From: an uncultured Treponema sp.
GTDB taxonomy: Bacteria > Spirochaetota > Spirochaetia > Treponematales > Treponemataceae
Direction of reading: 5' to 3'
DNA: 19,814 nucleotides
NCBI GenBank assembly: GCA_905372265.1
Contig: CAJPOL010000026.1
Location: 1 to 19,814 of the forward strand
The number at the start of each line of letters is the position of its first letter. The stretch's first letter is position 1. Shown in pieces: positions 8,822-16,595 of the stretch. Below the pieces are notes generated by a model. The model had not been told where the DNA came from, made no database searches, and saw only the letters and a program-made list of their open reading frames with translations. Position numbers and translations under genes: made by a program.

Positions 8822-9156
8822 ATAAGCCGGATTCTGTACTGCATACGCAGGGTAACCATCTATCTTATTGATGCATTACTGCAACAATTTATGCAATCAA
8901 CCCGTAAATGAAGGATCGGATATCCTTTACTGCTCGATTTTACTCCTGATGAGGCTTACACTGCCGCTTCGTTACCGAATACGCGGTGGGCTCTTACCCC
9001 GCCTTTTCACCCTTACCGTTTTACCGGCGGTTTATTTTCTGTTGTGCTGTCTGTCGTTCACACTTTACAATGAGAACGCCCGGCCGTTAGCCGGCATCAT
9101 TTCCGAAGGAGTCCGGACTTTCCTCTGCAAAACGCAGCGGTTACCAACTCTCTCAA
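8811..9156 (-). ncRNA. rnpB: RNase P RNA, bacterial type A
   Basis: Catalytic RNA that removes 5' leaders from precursor tRNAs. On the minus strand the 5' conserved block reads GAGGAAAGTCCGGACTC (in 9108-9126). The central block GGTAAGAGCCCACCG lies near 8990-9005, and the 3' block ACAGAATCCGGCTTAT is at 8822-8837. The ends pair as helix P1: bases 9148-9154 (GAGAGTT) with 8815-8821 (AACTCTC). The gene is wedged between two coding sequences: its 5' end is about six bases after the zinc-ribbon stop, and its 3' end is about 18 bases before the TPR start codon. No convincing separate promoter was found upstream, where sequence would lie inside the zinc-ribbon gene. The ends are estimated from P1 and may be off by a few bases. 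Confidence 0.95.
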
Positions 9157-9161
9157 TCTCC

Positions 9162-9983
9162 TTAATCATCACTATCATCATCCGATGTATCGTCTTCGAT
9201 CGGATCATCCAAATCAGCAAGGCTCCCCATATCGGATTCATCAAACATCATATCTTGCGCTGAATCAAGGCTGCTTTCCTGATAATACAAAATCCTGCTG
9301 CAATACGGGCAATACATAATGCTTTTACCTTCGCGTACTTCAATAGCAAACTGCGCCGATAAAATCATATGACAGCCCATACAAACATTCCCTTGAACCG
9401 GAACGATACCGATCCCTTGCTTATTTTTAATGATGCGGTCAAACTTAAACAGCGTATCTCTGTCAAGATCGGGAGCAAGACGCTGCTCTCCCGCTGCAAG
9501 CGAAGCAAGTTCGTCTTTTTTTGCGGCAATGTCTTTTTCCAGCGCATCGCGGCGTTCGGTCAGCTCTTTTTCTTGACGTTCAATCATTTCTTCTTCAGAT
9601 TTAATTTCCTCGTCAAGCCGTTTGCACACCGCTTCATCTTTCAATATTTCTTTCCGCAGCTCCGCTTCTTTTTTTGTCGCTTCTTGAATTTCCCGCTCAA
9701 GTGCGTCATATTCACGTTGAGTAGTAATACTGTCCATACCTTTTTCAGCGTGCTCACGTCTTTGCTCGGTTTCAAAAAGATCCGCTTTTAATGTGTTAAC
9801 GGTTTGCCGTTTTACTTCATAATCTTCATTTTTCTTGATATAATTTGTTTTATACCGCGCTAACAAATCCTCATGTTTTACCAATAATTTGGGTGCATCG
9901 GAAATTTCAGACTCAAGCTGATTTTTCCGTGCAAGAATATCCTGCAATTCCCGTAATTTATCAAAAACTTCTTCCGTAACCAT
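9162..9983 (-). CDS. Coiled-coil C4 zinc-ribbon protein
   Basis: A 273 aa protein of the DUF164/zf-RING_7 type. Residues about 5-185 form a long charged coiled-coil hairpin (ELREKYxx-like heptads, with the family's TTQREYDALEREI segment). Then comes a zinc ribbon with CxxC pairs at C201/C204 and C225/C228, and a strongly acidic tail (about the last 25 residues, mainly D and E). The function is not established. Chlamydial and Helicobacter members are described as coiled-coil partners of other factors, and the Chlamydia one has been linked with sigma54 and with secretion. Here it follows rpoD by 11 bp, with GAGAGGA as ribosome site. A role in transcription or RNA biology is a guess from context. 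Confidence 0.85.
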   Translation of the reverse strand: MVTEEVFDKLRELQDILARKNQLESEISDAPKLLVKHEDLLARYKTNYIKKNEDYEVKRQTVNTLKADLFETEQRREHAEKGMDSITTQREYDALEREIQEATKKEAELRKEILKDEAVCKRLDEEIKSEEEMIERQEKELTERRDALEKDIAAKKDELASLAAGEQRLAPDLDRDTLFKFDRIIKNKQGIGIVPVQGNVCMGCHMILSAQFAIEVREGKSIMYCPYCSRILYYQESSLDSAQDMMFDESDMGSLADLDDPIEDDTSDDDSDD

Positions 9984-9994
9984 TTCCGTCCTCT

Positions 9995-11812
9995 CTATGT
10001 GTCCAAGTAGTCTTTTAATCTACAACTTTGTTTGGGATGCCGCAACCGGCGCAAGGCCTTTGCTTCAATTTGACGAATCCGCTCGCGGGTTACATTAAAA
10101 TATAACCCGACTTCCTCCAGTGTAAGCGCATACCCGCCCTCCAAACCGAAGCGCATTTTCAGCACTTCCTGTTCGCGCAACGGTAAACACGAAAGCACAT
10201 TCCGCAGCTGCTCCTGCAATAGAATGTATTCGGTTAAATTGGACGGATTTTCCACATCTTTATCTTCGATAAAATCGCCTAATGAAGAATCCTCTTCCTC
10301 GCCTATCGGTGTTTCCAGCGAAATAGGCTCGCGGGCAACGCTTTTTACCTGCTTAACGCGTTCAATATTCCACCCAAGCTGTACGGCAATTTCTTCATCG
10401 GTCGGTTCTCTCCCGAATTTTTGCAGCAGCTGCCGTGACTCGCGATGAACTTTGTTAATTTGCTCAATCATATGCACGGGAACACGGATTGTTCGCGCCT
10501 GATCGGAAATAGAACGGGTAATCGCCTGCCGTATCCACCATGTTGCATATGTTGAAAACTTATATCCTTTTCGATATTCAAATTTTTCGACCGCTTTGAT
10601 AAGTCCGATATTACCTTCCTGCACCAAGTCAAAGAAATGAAGCCCTCTATTGGTGTACTTCTTTGCAATTGAAACGACCAGCCTCAAGTTCGCATTGATG
10701 AGCTTGTCTTTTGCTTTTTTCAGCATATCGTGTCCATGATAAATCTCACGGGCAAGCGCAATGATTTCTTCCGTCGGCGCCTCAAAATCGTATTCGACTT
10801 TTCGTATTTTACGGATAATTGTTTGAATATGTGTATAAATTTCTCGAATATCGCTTGCCGTCATACCGAGTTCTTGCTCAAGTTTTTGACGTTCGCGGGG
10901 AATTGCAAGCCGCTTACCGAGTTTCCGCAGATCGGCATAGGCGCTGACTGCCAACCGCTTTTGCTTTTTTTCCCTGCGGTGGCGGTATTCCCGTATCTTC
11001 CGCGCAGCATCCAGAAAGTGATCGGAAATTTTTTCAATCTCTTCCGACTGGAATTCGATTTTCTGCAAATACGACAGCACTTTTTTCCGCATCTTTTGCA
11101 GCTCTTCATTATCCAAGAAACTGGCGACCGTTTCGCGGTCATAGAGCTTCTTTTTCAATGCGATGTAGAGCTTAATATCGGGATAGATAGCGCGCAGCTG
11201 TTCCCCATAAGCCTGACGCAGCCGTTTTTTTTCAGCGTCTTCATAGCTGAGCTCTTTACGCGGTTTATTGTTCTCCGAAGCGTTGATTTTTGAAAACGCT
11301 TTCTGGGCAATCATAAAGACTTCTGCAATAAGGACGCCTGAGTTTTTAATAACGTTTTTTATAATATTCTCGCCGTCTTCCATCGCCTTAGAAAGAATAA
11401 CTTCTTGTTCGGCAGTTAGCAGATTTTCTTTACCGATGTCCCGCAAGTACAGTTTTATCGGGTCGTCTACAGCGGCATCTCTATCATTATTCAGCAGCCG
11501 TTTATGGGTTTCTTCCGGCTTTGCTTCTTCTTCCTCTTGCTCCTCTAATTCAGCCTCTTCAAAGAGCTGATCGTCGGTATCCAGCTCATCATCAAGGTCG
11601 TCGTTAAAAACCGCTTCGGAATCCTCTACGGTGTCTTCAATAATTTGAATCTGCTCTTGTTCAAGAAGCTCTAGAATCTCTTCCATGAGAGTTTCAGAGG
11701 ATGTTATCTTTTCAGGCAATATTTCATTAAGCTCATCCCACGTTATATTTTTATGTTCTTTTGCATGAACAATTAACTTTATAACAATAGGATCATCAGC
11801 GATATCTATCAT
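9995..11812 (-). CDS. rpoD: Primary sigma factor RpoD (sigma70)
   Basis: Housekeeping sigma factor that directs RNA polymerase to -35/-10 promoters. The 605 aa protein has an N-terminal region 1.1-like domain (about residues 1-60), a very acidic linker (about 65-100), and region 1.2 (DDPIKLYLRDIG). A non-conserved basic helical insert follows, then regions 2.1-2.4 (from about 368, with NLRLVVSIAKKY at 375 and the FSTYATWWIRQAITRS box), region 3, and region 4.2 with a helix-turn-helix at about 566-585 (NVTRERIRQIEAKALRRLRHP). The dnaG stop (TAG) directly abuts its ATG, so the two are coupled, as in the classic macromolecular-synthesis operon. There is no rpsU in front. All core regions look intact. 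Confidence 0.97.
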   Translation of the reverse strand: MIDIADDPIVIKLIVHAKEHKNITWDELNEILPEKITSSETLMEEILELLEQEQIQIIEDTVEDSEAVFNDDLDDELDTDDQLFEEAELEEQEEEEAKPEETHKRLLNNDRDAAVDDPIKLYLRDIGKENLLTAEQEVILSKAMEDGENIIKNVIKNSGVLIAEVFMIAQKAFSKINASENNKPRKELSYEDAEKKRLRQAYGEQLRAIYPDIKLYIALKKKLYDRETVASFLDNEELQKMRKKVLSYLQKIEFQSEEIEKISDHFLDAARKIREYRHRREKKQKRLAVSAYADLRKLGKRLAIPRERQKLEQELGMTASDIREIYTHIQTIIRKIRKVEYDFEAPTEEIIALAREIYHGHDMLKKAKDKLINANLRLVVSIAKKYTNRGLHFFDLVQEGNIGLIKAVEKFEYRKGYKFSTYATWWIRQAITRSISDQARTIRVPVHMIEQINKVHRESRQLLQKFGREPTDEEIAVQLGWNIERVKQVKSVAREPISLETPIGEEEDSSLGDFIEDKDVENPSNLTEYILLQEQLRNVLSCLPLREQEVLKMRFGLEGGYALTLEEVGLYFNVTRERIRQIEAKALRRLRHPKQSCRLKDYLDT

Positions 11813-13600
11813 CTACGTCAATTCCTTTAATTCTGCAAGCGTTCTATCGATGAACAGCTTTTCATTCAGCAGATTATTCATAAGTTGAACATCATCGACA
11901 GAATCAGCTCCGCGTACCGCTTGCAATTTGCGGATAATCAACTCTCTGCGGCGATGCAAAGTATTTTGTTTAATATGATGAATACCGTCATTGACGAGTT
12001 TTTCGGCATTTTCTGCAAATTCTCCTTTAATGATGGCGCTGCTTACCGCATCTTTCAAAGCCTCCGAACGGCAATGCATAAGCAGGCTGTCATAGGTCGC
12101 TGCATCAGCCCGATAACATTCTTCCAGAACGATAAACAAATCCTTTGCAAAAGGGTCTTCAAAATCATCAGAAGTCAACTGAGCGCGCATGTTTTTAAAG
12201 AGATGCGGGTTTGCAGCTGCAGCAAGCACGATTCTCAGTTCCGCGGTCATTTTAAGCGCAGTACTTTTTTGAGGCTGCGTTTTCCGTAAAGGCTGCGTCG
12301 TTTCGTAGTTTCGGTCATACTGTTTGTAATCAGTAAATAACGCTTTTGAGCTTATACCCAGAGCAGCCGAAAAGGTATGTATAGTTGACTCTTTTTGAAT
12401 ATCAGATCCCAGCGCCTCTATATAAGGAAATAAAAAGGCTGCGGCTTTTGCCTTGCCTTCCGGACCCGTTATGTCAAATTGCTCTATAGCAATCTGAACA
12501 AGATAGTCGCTATCAAGTATAGCGCTTTTTACGAGAGCAGTCAAGCCTTCAGCTCCGCCTTTTAATAAAATATCAGCGGGGTCTTTCCCCTGCGTTATAG
12601 GCAAAGCGCGTACCTGTAATCCGCTGCTGCGGCAGAGTTTAATCGCCTTATACGCAGCCGTTTTACCGGCGCCGTCGGAATCAAAGGCCAGCAGAACAGT
12701 GTCGGCAAAGGAATGAATGAGCTTCACCTGATCTTCCGTCAGCGCCGTTCCGAGCGGCGCAACTGCATTTTCGATACCGGCCTGATGAAAGGCAATGACA
12801 TCCATATAGCCTTCACAGAAAATAACGGTTTTCTCTTTTCTGATTTGCGCAAGAGCCTGCGAAAAGGCAAACAGCGTTTCACCCTTTTTATACTGAGGCA
12901 GATCGCCGGTATTAAGGTATTTCGGCCCCTCTCCCTCCAAGATGCGGCCGCCGAAAGCGACCGGCTGTCCATGCCGGTTTGAGATGGGGAATATAATTCT
13001 GCCGGAAAAAAAAGAGATTTCAGGATGTTTTTTTGAAAAAAGGCCGGAACGGGCAAGAAAGTCGGCGGAATATCCTTTCTTTCTTAAAAATTGAAAAAGC
13101 CACCGGCGGTTCTCAGGCGCATATCCGAGCTTAAACTGCTCAATCATTTGGGCGCTCACAGCCCTGCTTTCCAAGTAGCGCAGCGCGGCGGCACCTTCGG
13201 GAGCAGCTGTCAAAAAATAATGAAAGGTTCCGCTGACCCGCTCATATAGTTCCAACAAGTCTTCCTTAAAGGAATCTTGAGGCGACGGAACATATCCGCC
13301 TTCCGCATAGACAACCGGAATGCCCGCCCGTTTCGCAAGCGTTTCGACCGCTTCAATGAAGCTCAGCTTTTCCATTGCCATTAAAAACGTAACGGTGGAG
13401 CCGCCCGCGCCGCAGCCGAAGCAGTAATACATCTTTTTATCGGGGATAACATGGAATGAAGCCGTTTTTTCATTATGAAAGGGGCAGCATCCCCACCAGT
13501 CATGCCCGCGCTTCTCAAGGTGAGTATATTGTTCTACCAGCGAAACGAGATCGGTATGGGCATTGACTGCATCAATGGTCTCTGTTGTGATTTTCGGCAT
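11813..13600 (-). CDS. dnaG: DNA primase DnaG
   Basis: Synthesises RNA primers for the replication fork. The 595 aa protein begins with a CHC2 zinc finger (C39, H42, C60, C63). The RNA-polymerase/Toprim core follows, with the conserved glutamate in EGYMD (E263) and the acidic pair in DSDGAGK (D307, D309). A C-terminal helical domain of the DnaB-binding type ends the protein. Size and motifs are normal. It starts 6 bp after mltG and its stop abuts the rpoD start codon, so it lies in a dense operon. The C-terminal third is less conserved and is assigned only by position. Confidence 0.97.
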   Translation of the reverse strand: MPKITTETIDAVNAHTDLVSLVEQYTHLEKRGHDWWGCCPFHNEKTASFHVIPDKKMYYCFGCGAGGSTVTFLMAMEKLSFIEAVETLAKRAGIPVVYAEGGYVPSPQDSFKEDLLELYERVSGTFHYFLTAAPEGAAALRYLESRAVSAQMIEQFKLGYAPENRRWLFQFLRKKGYSADFLARSGLFSKKHPEISFFSGRIIFPISNRHGQPVAFGGRILEGEGPKYLNTGDLPQYKKGETLFAFSQALAQIRKEKTVIFCEGYMDVIAFHQAGIENAVAPLGTALTEDQVKLIHSFADTVLLAFDSDGAGKTAAYKAIKLCRSSGLQVRALPITQGKDPADILLKGGAEGLTALVKSAILDSDYLVQIAIEQFDITGPEGKAKAAAFLFPYIEALGSDIQKESTIHTFSAALGISSKALFTDYKQYDRNYETTQPLRKTQPQKSTALKMTAELRIVLAAAANPHLFKNMRAQLTSDDFEDPFAKDLFIVLEECYRADAATYDSLLMHCRSEALKDAVSSAIIKGEFAENAEKLVNDGIHHIKQNTLHRRRELIIRKLQAVRGADSVDDVQLMNNLLNEKLFIDRTLAELKELT

Positions 13601-13606
13601 ATCCCG

Positions 13607-14635
13607 TTATGATCCTGCGGCGCGCTTCACTGTCAGATATCTTGCCCGCGCATGTTCTTCCAATGTTTTGGTGAACACATGCGTACCTTTCGCGGTGTCT
13701 TCAAGCCGAAAATAAAAATAATCGTTCTTTTCATAGTTGCAGGCGGCGGATAACGCTGTGAGGCCTGGATTTGCGATCGGACCGGGAGGAAGTCCGCGCC
13801 ATTTATAGGTATTATACGGATTATCGATTTCCAAATCCTTGTTAAGCAGGCGCTCAGGATGAGGTTTGCCCTGTATCTCGGTCATAATATATTCCACCGT
13901 AGCGCACGATTGCAGCCCCATCCCGATATCCATCCGGTTGCGGAATACTCCGGCTATTTTCGCCGCTTCCTCAGGCACACGGTATTCCCGTTCAATGATG
14001 CTTGCCAAAATAACCGTCTGATACCGTTCTTCAGGATCATGCGGGAAATGGGGGATTGCCGCAGTCTTTTCAAAAAAAGTGTCCAATAATTTTTTGAGTA
14101 CGCGCTCCGCCGTTTCATCATATCCGAAAAAATAGGTATCGGGAAACAGAAATCCCTCTGCGGTAGTGCCTGTTATTCCATACGCCGCCAATAACGCCTT
14201 ATTTGCGGCCGCCTCAGCGAAATCCGCAGCGCCGACTATGTTGTATTTTTCCAAAACTGCCGCAGTTTTTGAAAGCGTCAAGCCTTCCGGCAAGGTTACC
14301 TTAATGTATTCCTGCTTACCATCCTGCAAATAGGCATACAGCGTCCGCACCGGCATTGCTGCGGACAATTTATAGGCGCCTGCACGGATCGGCTTACCGC
14401 CTGAGAAACGGAAATAGAGGTAGGCGGCGTATTCGGAGCGGACAAGACCTGCTTTTTTCAGCTGTGCGGCTACCGCCCGCACGGAGGCTCCGCGCTCAAC
14501 CGTAAACAGCTGCTCTTGCAAGTTCTCCGCTTGAGACGCCGGTATGCATAGTAATACGTAACCTGTTGCGGCAGCGCCGGTAACCGCAACGATGAGGATG
14601 CTGCAGATAATAAAAAAAATACTGCGTTTTTTCAT
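13607..14635 (-). CDS. mltG: MltG, endolytic murein transglycosylase
   Basis: Inner-membrane lytic transglycosylase that cuts nascent glycan strands and is proposed to terminate their synthesis. The 342 aa protein has an N-terminal membrane anchor (about residues 5-27), a LysM-like subdomain (about 40-125, with the RAGAYKLSAAMPVRTLYAYL stretch) and the YceG catalytic domain. The catalytic glutamate is E215 in ASIIEREY, followed by the family sequence VFRNRMDIGMGLQSCATVEY and the NPYNTY...GLPPGPIANPG block. It lies 6 bp before dnaG and 28 bp after a small coupled gene. Its presence beside dnaG-rpoD places another wall enzyme in the same series as mreBCD. Confidence 0.95.
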   Translation of the reverse strand: MKKRSIFFIICSILIVAVTGAAATGYVLLCIPASQAENLQEQLFTVERGASVRAVAAQLKKAGLVRSEYAAYLYFRFSGGKPIRAGAYKLSAAMPVRTLYAYLQDGKQEYIKVTLPEGLTLSKTAAVLEKYNIVGAADFAEAAANKALLAAYGITGTTAEGFLFPDTYFFGYDETAERVLKKLLDTFFEKTAAIPHFPHDPEERYQTVILASIIEREYRVPEEAAKIAGVFRNRMDIGMGLQSCATVEYIMTEIQGKPHPERLLNKDLEIDNPYNTYKWRGLPPGPIANPGLTALSAACNYEKNDYFYFRLEDTAKGTHVFTKTLEEHARARYLTVKRAAGS

Positions 14636-14663
14636 ACGGACAAACTGCCTCTATCGTATCATG

Positions 14664-14846
14664 CTAGCGGTCGGAGAAAAAACGTTCCGCTTCATCAATT
14701 GTCATGCACTGATAGATATAACGCTGCACAAAAGCAGTGAATTCATATAATTCAGCCGGTATGTCAGTCTGCTGCCTGAACCGGAGCGCAAGAGCTTTTA
14801 ATTCCGCATCGGAAAAGAAATATGTTTGAGAATCGGCGCTGCTCAT
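14664..14846 (-). CDS. Small conserved-looking protein coupled to MBL gene
   Basis: A 60 aa product (start MSSADSQTYFFSDAELKA, end IDEAERFFSDR) that I do not recognise. It is predicted mostly helical, without membrane segment or signal peptide, so probably cytoplasmic. Its ATG overlaps the TGA of the upstream hydrolase gene as ATGA, the best sign that it is real. It is acidic overall, with several aromatic residues. It could be a partner or regulatory subunit of the hydrolase, or a small adaptor for the wall/primase genes downstream. No function can be given from the sequence. Confidence 0.6.
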   Translation of the reverse strand: MSSADSQTYFFSDAELKALALRFRQQTDIPAELYEFTAFVQRYIYQCMTIDEAERFFSDR

Positions 14847-15808
14847 AAAGAAATATCCATACCTTCAACGGCGCTGAAAATCTCAAGATTATCCGCTCCG
14901 ACGTATTTACAGTAATGCTGAGCGCTTTCTTGAATGGAAAAAATTTTTTTATCGTTATAGGTCGGCTCATGATGGAACAGTGCCAGTTTCTTAATGTCCC
15001 ATGTAGTGGCAAAATCGATCGCTAGTGAGAAGGTTGAATGCCCCCATCCTATTTTTTCAACCGAATCGCTCATAGTATATTGAGCATCGATAATAAGGAG
15101 CTCGGCTCCGTTGTAAAATGCATTATTCGCTTCGTTTTTTTCAAAATCCTGCCGCCGAAGTTCCGTGTCGGTTGAAAAAACGATCTTTTTTTGATTATCC
15201 CGTACCGAATACGCTATACAGCCGCCCGGATGACGCACCCGATGCCATCCGACACGGGAGTTGCCGATATAGACATACCGTTGATCAGGCTGTATACAGC
15301 GGAACTCAAACGCAGCCGTAAAACCGCCTTTTCCAAACATGGTAATCGGAAAATACGGCCACTTCATCTGATCTTCAAGGAATTGCCGCATCTTGGGACG
15401 GGGGCTGTAGATAATGATCGTGTTACGCGGATCGTAAGCCGGTGCAAAAAACGGCAGACCTTGAATATGATCCCAATGGAAATGGGTGAAAAAAAGATGG
15501 TATGTTCGGGGGCGGTTTTCATACATCATCTGCCGTTGAAAGTGCAGCCCTAATTCCCGAATTCCGGTTCCGGCATCAAAAATAATATGATCGCCTGCAT
15601 CCGTTTCTACTTCAAGACATGTCGTATTCCCGCCTACGGTACCGAAAAGGGAGCGGGGTAACGATGCGATAAACCGTTCACGGGAATCCTGATCCGCAAT
15701 ATCTTGAGCGGTTATCCGCTGTACGACCGCCGAAATTTTTGCCTGAATTTGTTCTGCATTCAACGGGGTTGCAATAGAACCGCGTACACCCCAAAAATGT
15801 ATTCGCAT
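14843..15808 (-). CDS. MBL-fold metallo-hydrolase
   Basis: Predicted cytosolic metallo-beta-lactamase-fold hydrolase, 321 aa. The start MRIHFWGVRGSIATP matches the usual N-terminus of this subfamily. The metal motif THFHWDH gives H109, H111, D113 and H114, and an FDAGTGIRELG strand lies before it. Later ligands are seen in the HRVRHPGGCIAY and ALFHHEPTYNDK regions. Related proteins are annotated as cyclic-nucleotide or RNase Z-like phosphodiesterases, so a phosphodiester substrate is likely but unproven. A longer frame begins with TTG at 15844, but the ATG at 15808 has AGGAG three bases upstream and fits the family start. It heads the dense minus-strand series, after a hairpin-rich spacer. 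Confidence 0.88.
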   Translation of the reverse strand: MRIHFWGVRGSIATPLNAEQIQAKISAVVQRITAQDIADQDSRERFIASLPRSLFGTVGGNTTCLEVETDAGDHIIFDAGTGIRELGLHFQRQMMYENRPRTYHLFFTHFHWDHIQGLPFFAPAYDPRNTIIIYSPRPKMRQFLEDQMKWPYFPITMFGKGGFTAAFEFRCIQPDQRYVYIGNSRVGWHRVRHPGGCIAYSVRDNQKKIVFSTDTELRRQDFEKNEANNAFYNGAELLIIDAQYTMSDSVEKIGWGHSTFSLAIDFATTWDIKKLALFHHEPTYNDKKIFSIQESAQHYCKYVGADNLEIFSAVEGMDISL

Positions 15809-15850
15809 GCACTCCTCATTACTATACGGCATCTCTAAAAACAAGTACGC

Positions 15851-15921
15851 TATCCGCTTGAACGGATACGTTTCCGAACAGGTTTAATATATCGTTCTTA
15901 CAGAACAAGCCTGTAGGCTTG
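15851..15921. promoter_or_regulatory. Three-hairpin spacer upstream of the MBL gene
   Basis: The 135 bp gap between the CxxCxxCC gene and the hydrolase gene holds three short hairpins. TATCCG/CGGATA is at 15851-15868, GTTCT/AGAAC at 15894-15906, and CAAGCC/GGCTTG at 15906-15921. On the minus strand the last is followed only by TTCTGT, a poor U-tract. A TATATT hexamer (minus) lies between the first two hairpins and could be a -10 box, though no good -35 box accompanies it. Possible roles are a terminator for the upstream gene, a leader for the hydrolase operon, or both. Confidence 0.45.
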
Positions 15922-15943
15922 CCGGTTTAGAGATTTCCCCAAT

Positions 15944-16519
15944 TTATCTATCAGAACCCGTCTTATCGTTTTTCCGTTTAATGACAGGGAATTGTTGAGC
16001 TTTATCCAGCAAACTTTGAATCTCTTGGGGAGAATGCCATGTGCCGCTGTTAATACCCGGACAGCTGCGGGCGTTCATCTCCCATCCAAACGGGGTTTCG
16101 AGCAGGCAATCCCAAAACGGATATGAAGAACATTGAAACGGACGGTTTTGGTATGCAATACATCCCTTGTTCCATAAAATACAATCATAGTTTGCCCGCT
16201 CTTTTAAGCAAAGATATTCATATCCGTCTCCTTGCAGCACCCACCGGCAAAAACTCTTAATAAAAGCGTCCCGTTCCAGCGATGCCCATTGCTGCAAACT
16301 TACAAGGTCGCGTTCGGACAAATAGACAAAGCCGGGATCAAAACGGCAGCACCCCGAACATTGGGCACAAGAGAACCGTAACCCATCTTTCCAAAACACT
16401 CTCCGCTGCAATATCCGTTCTCCATAGACTTGGGCATATCCAAAAAACAAAGCTTTTAGAGGCTCATTTTTGACTATACTCGAAAAAAGACTTTTTTTCA
16501 AGCGTACCGTGAGCATCAC
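15944..16519 (-). CDS. YkgJ-like CxxCxxCC metal-cluster protein
   Basis: A 191 aa cytoplasmic protein of the CxxCxxCC family (PF03692 type), thought to bind zinc or an iron-sulphur cluster; no reaction is established. The first motif is C51, C54, C57, C58 (CAQCSGCC). The second half has the family pattern CILWNKGCIAYQNRPFQCSSYPF, giving three more cysteines and the RPxxCxxYPF block. The start is a GTG at 16519 with AAGGA eight bases upstream. The ATG at 16516, one codon later, is equally possible. It stands between glgA (77 bp) and the hydrolase gene with small gaps. Its job in this neighbourhood is not evident. Confidence 0.85.
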   Translation of the reverse strand: MMLTVRLKKSLFSSIVKNEPLKALFFGYAQVYGERILQRRVFWKDGLRFSCAQCSGCCRFDPGFVYLSERDLVSLQQWASLERDAFIKSFCRWVLQGDGYEYLCLKERANYDCILWNKGCIAYQNRPFQCSSYPFWDCLLETPFGWEMNARSCPGINSGTWHSPQEIQSLLDKAQQFPVIKRKNDKTGSDR

Positions 16520-16595
16520 ATATTCAGTCCTTTTCCTTTTAGTCAGAAGAGTCTTTTTTTATGCTGATGTCCTGATATAAAAATACCGCTGTCTA

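Noticed and set aside
8794..8859. N-terminal extension of the TPR protein to an ATG at 8859
   Set aside because: The extra 22 codons run through the conserved 3' end of RNase P RNA and the following U-tract.
8868..9263. Plus-strand frame of 131 codons across rnpB
   Set aside because: The region is accounted for by the conserved RNase P RNA on the other strand and by the end of the zinc-ribbon gene.
9369..9791. 140-codon plus-strand frame opposite the zinc-ribbon gene
   Set aside because: A Phe-rich translation is what results from reading the complement of a Lys/Glu-rich coiled coil.
10730..11293. 187-codon plus-strand frame opposite rpoD
   Set aside because: It is antisense to the well-conserved sigma factor gene, with low-complexity hydrophobic composition and no ribosome site or family resemblance.
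15809..15844. TTG start for the MBL hydrolase at 15844
   Set aside because: The family N-terminus begins at the ATG at 15808, which has its own ribosome site.
16520..16595. Possible terminator between glgA and the CxxCxxCC gene
   Set aside because: A T-run on the plus strand (16554-16560) has no adjacent stem, and no stable hairpin with a minus-strand U-tract was found.
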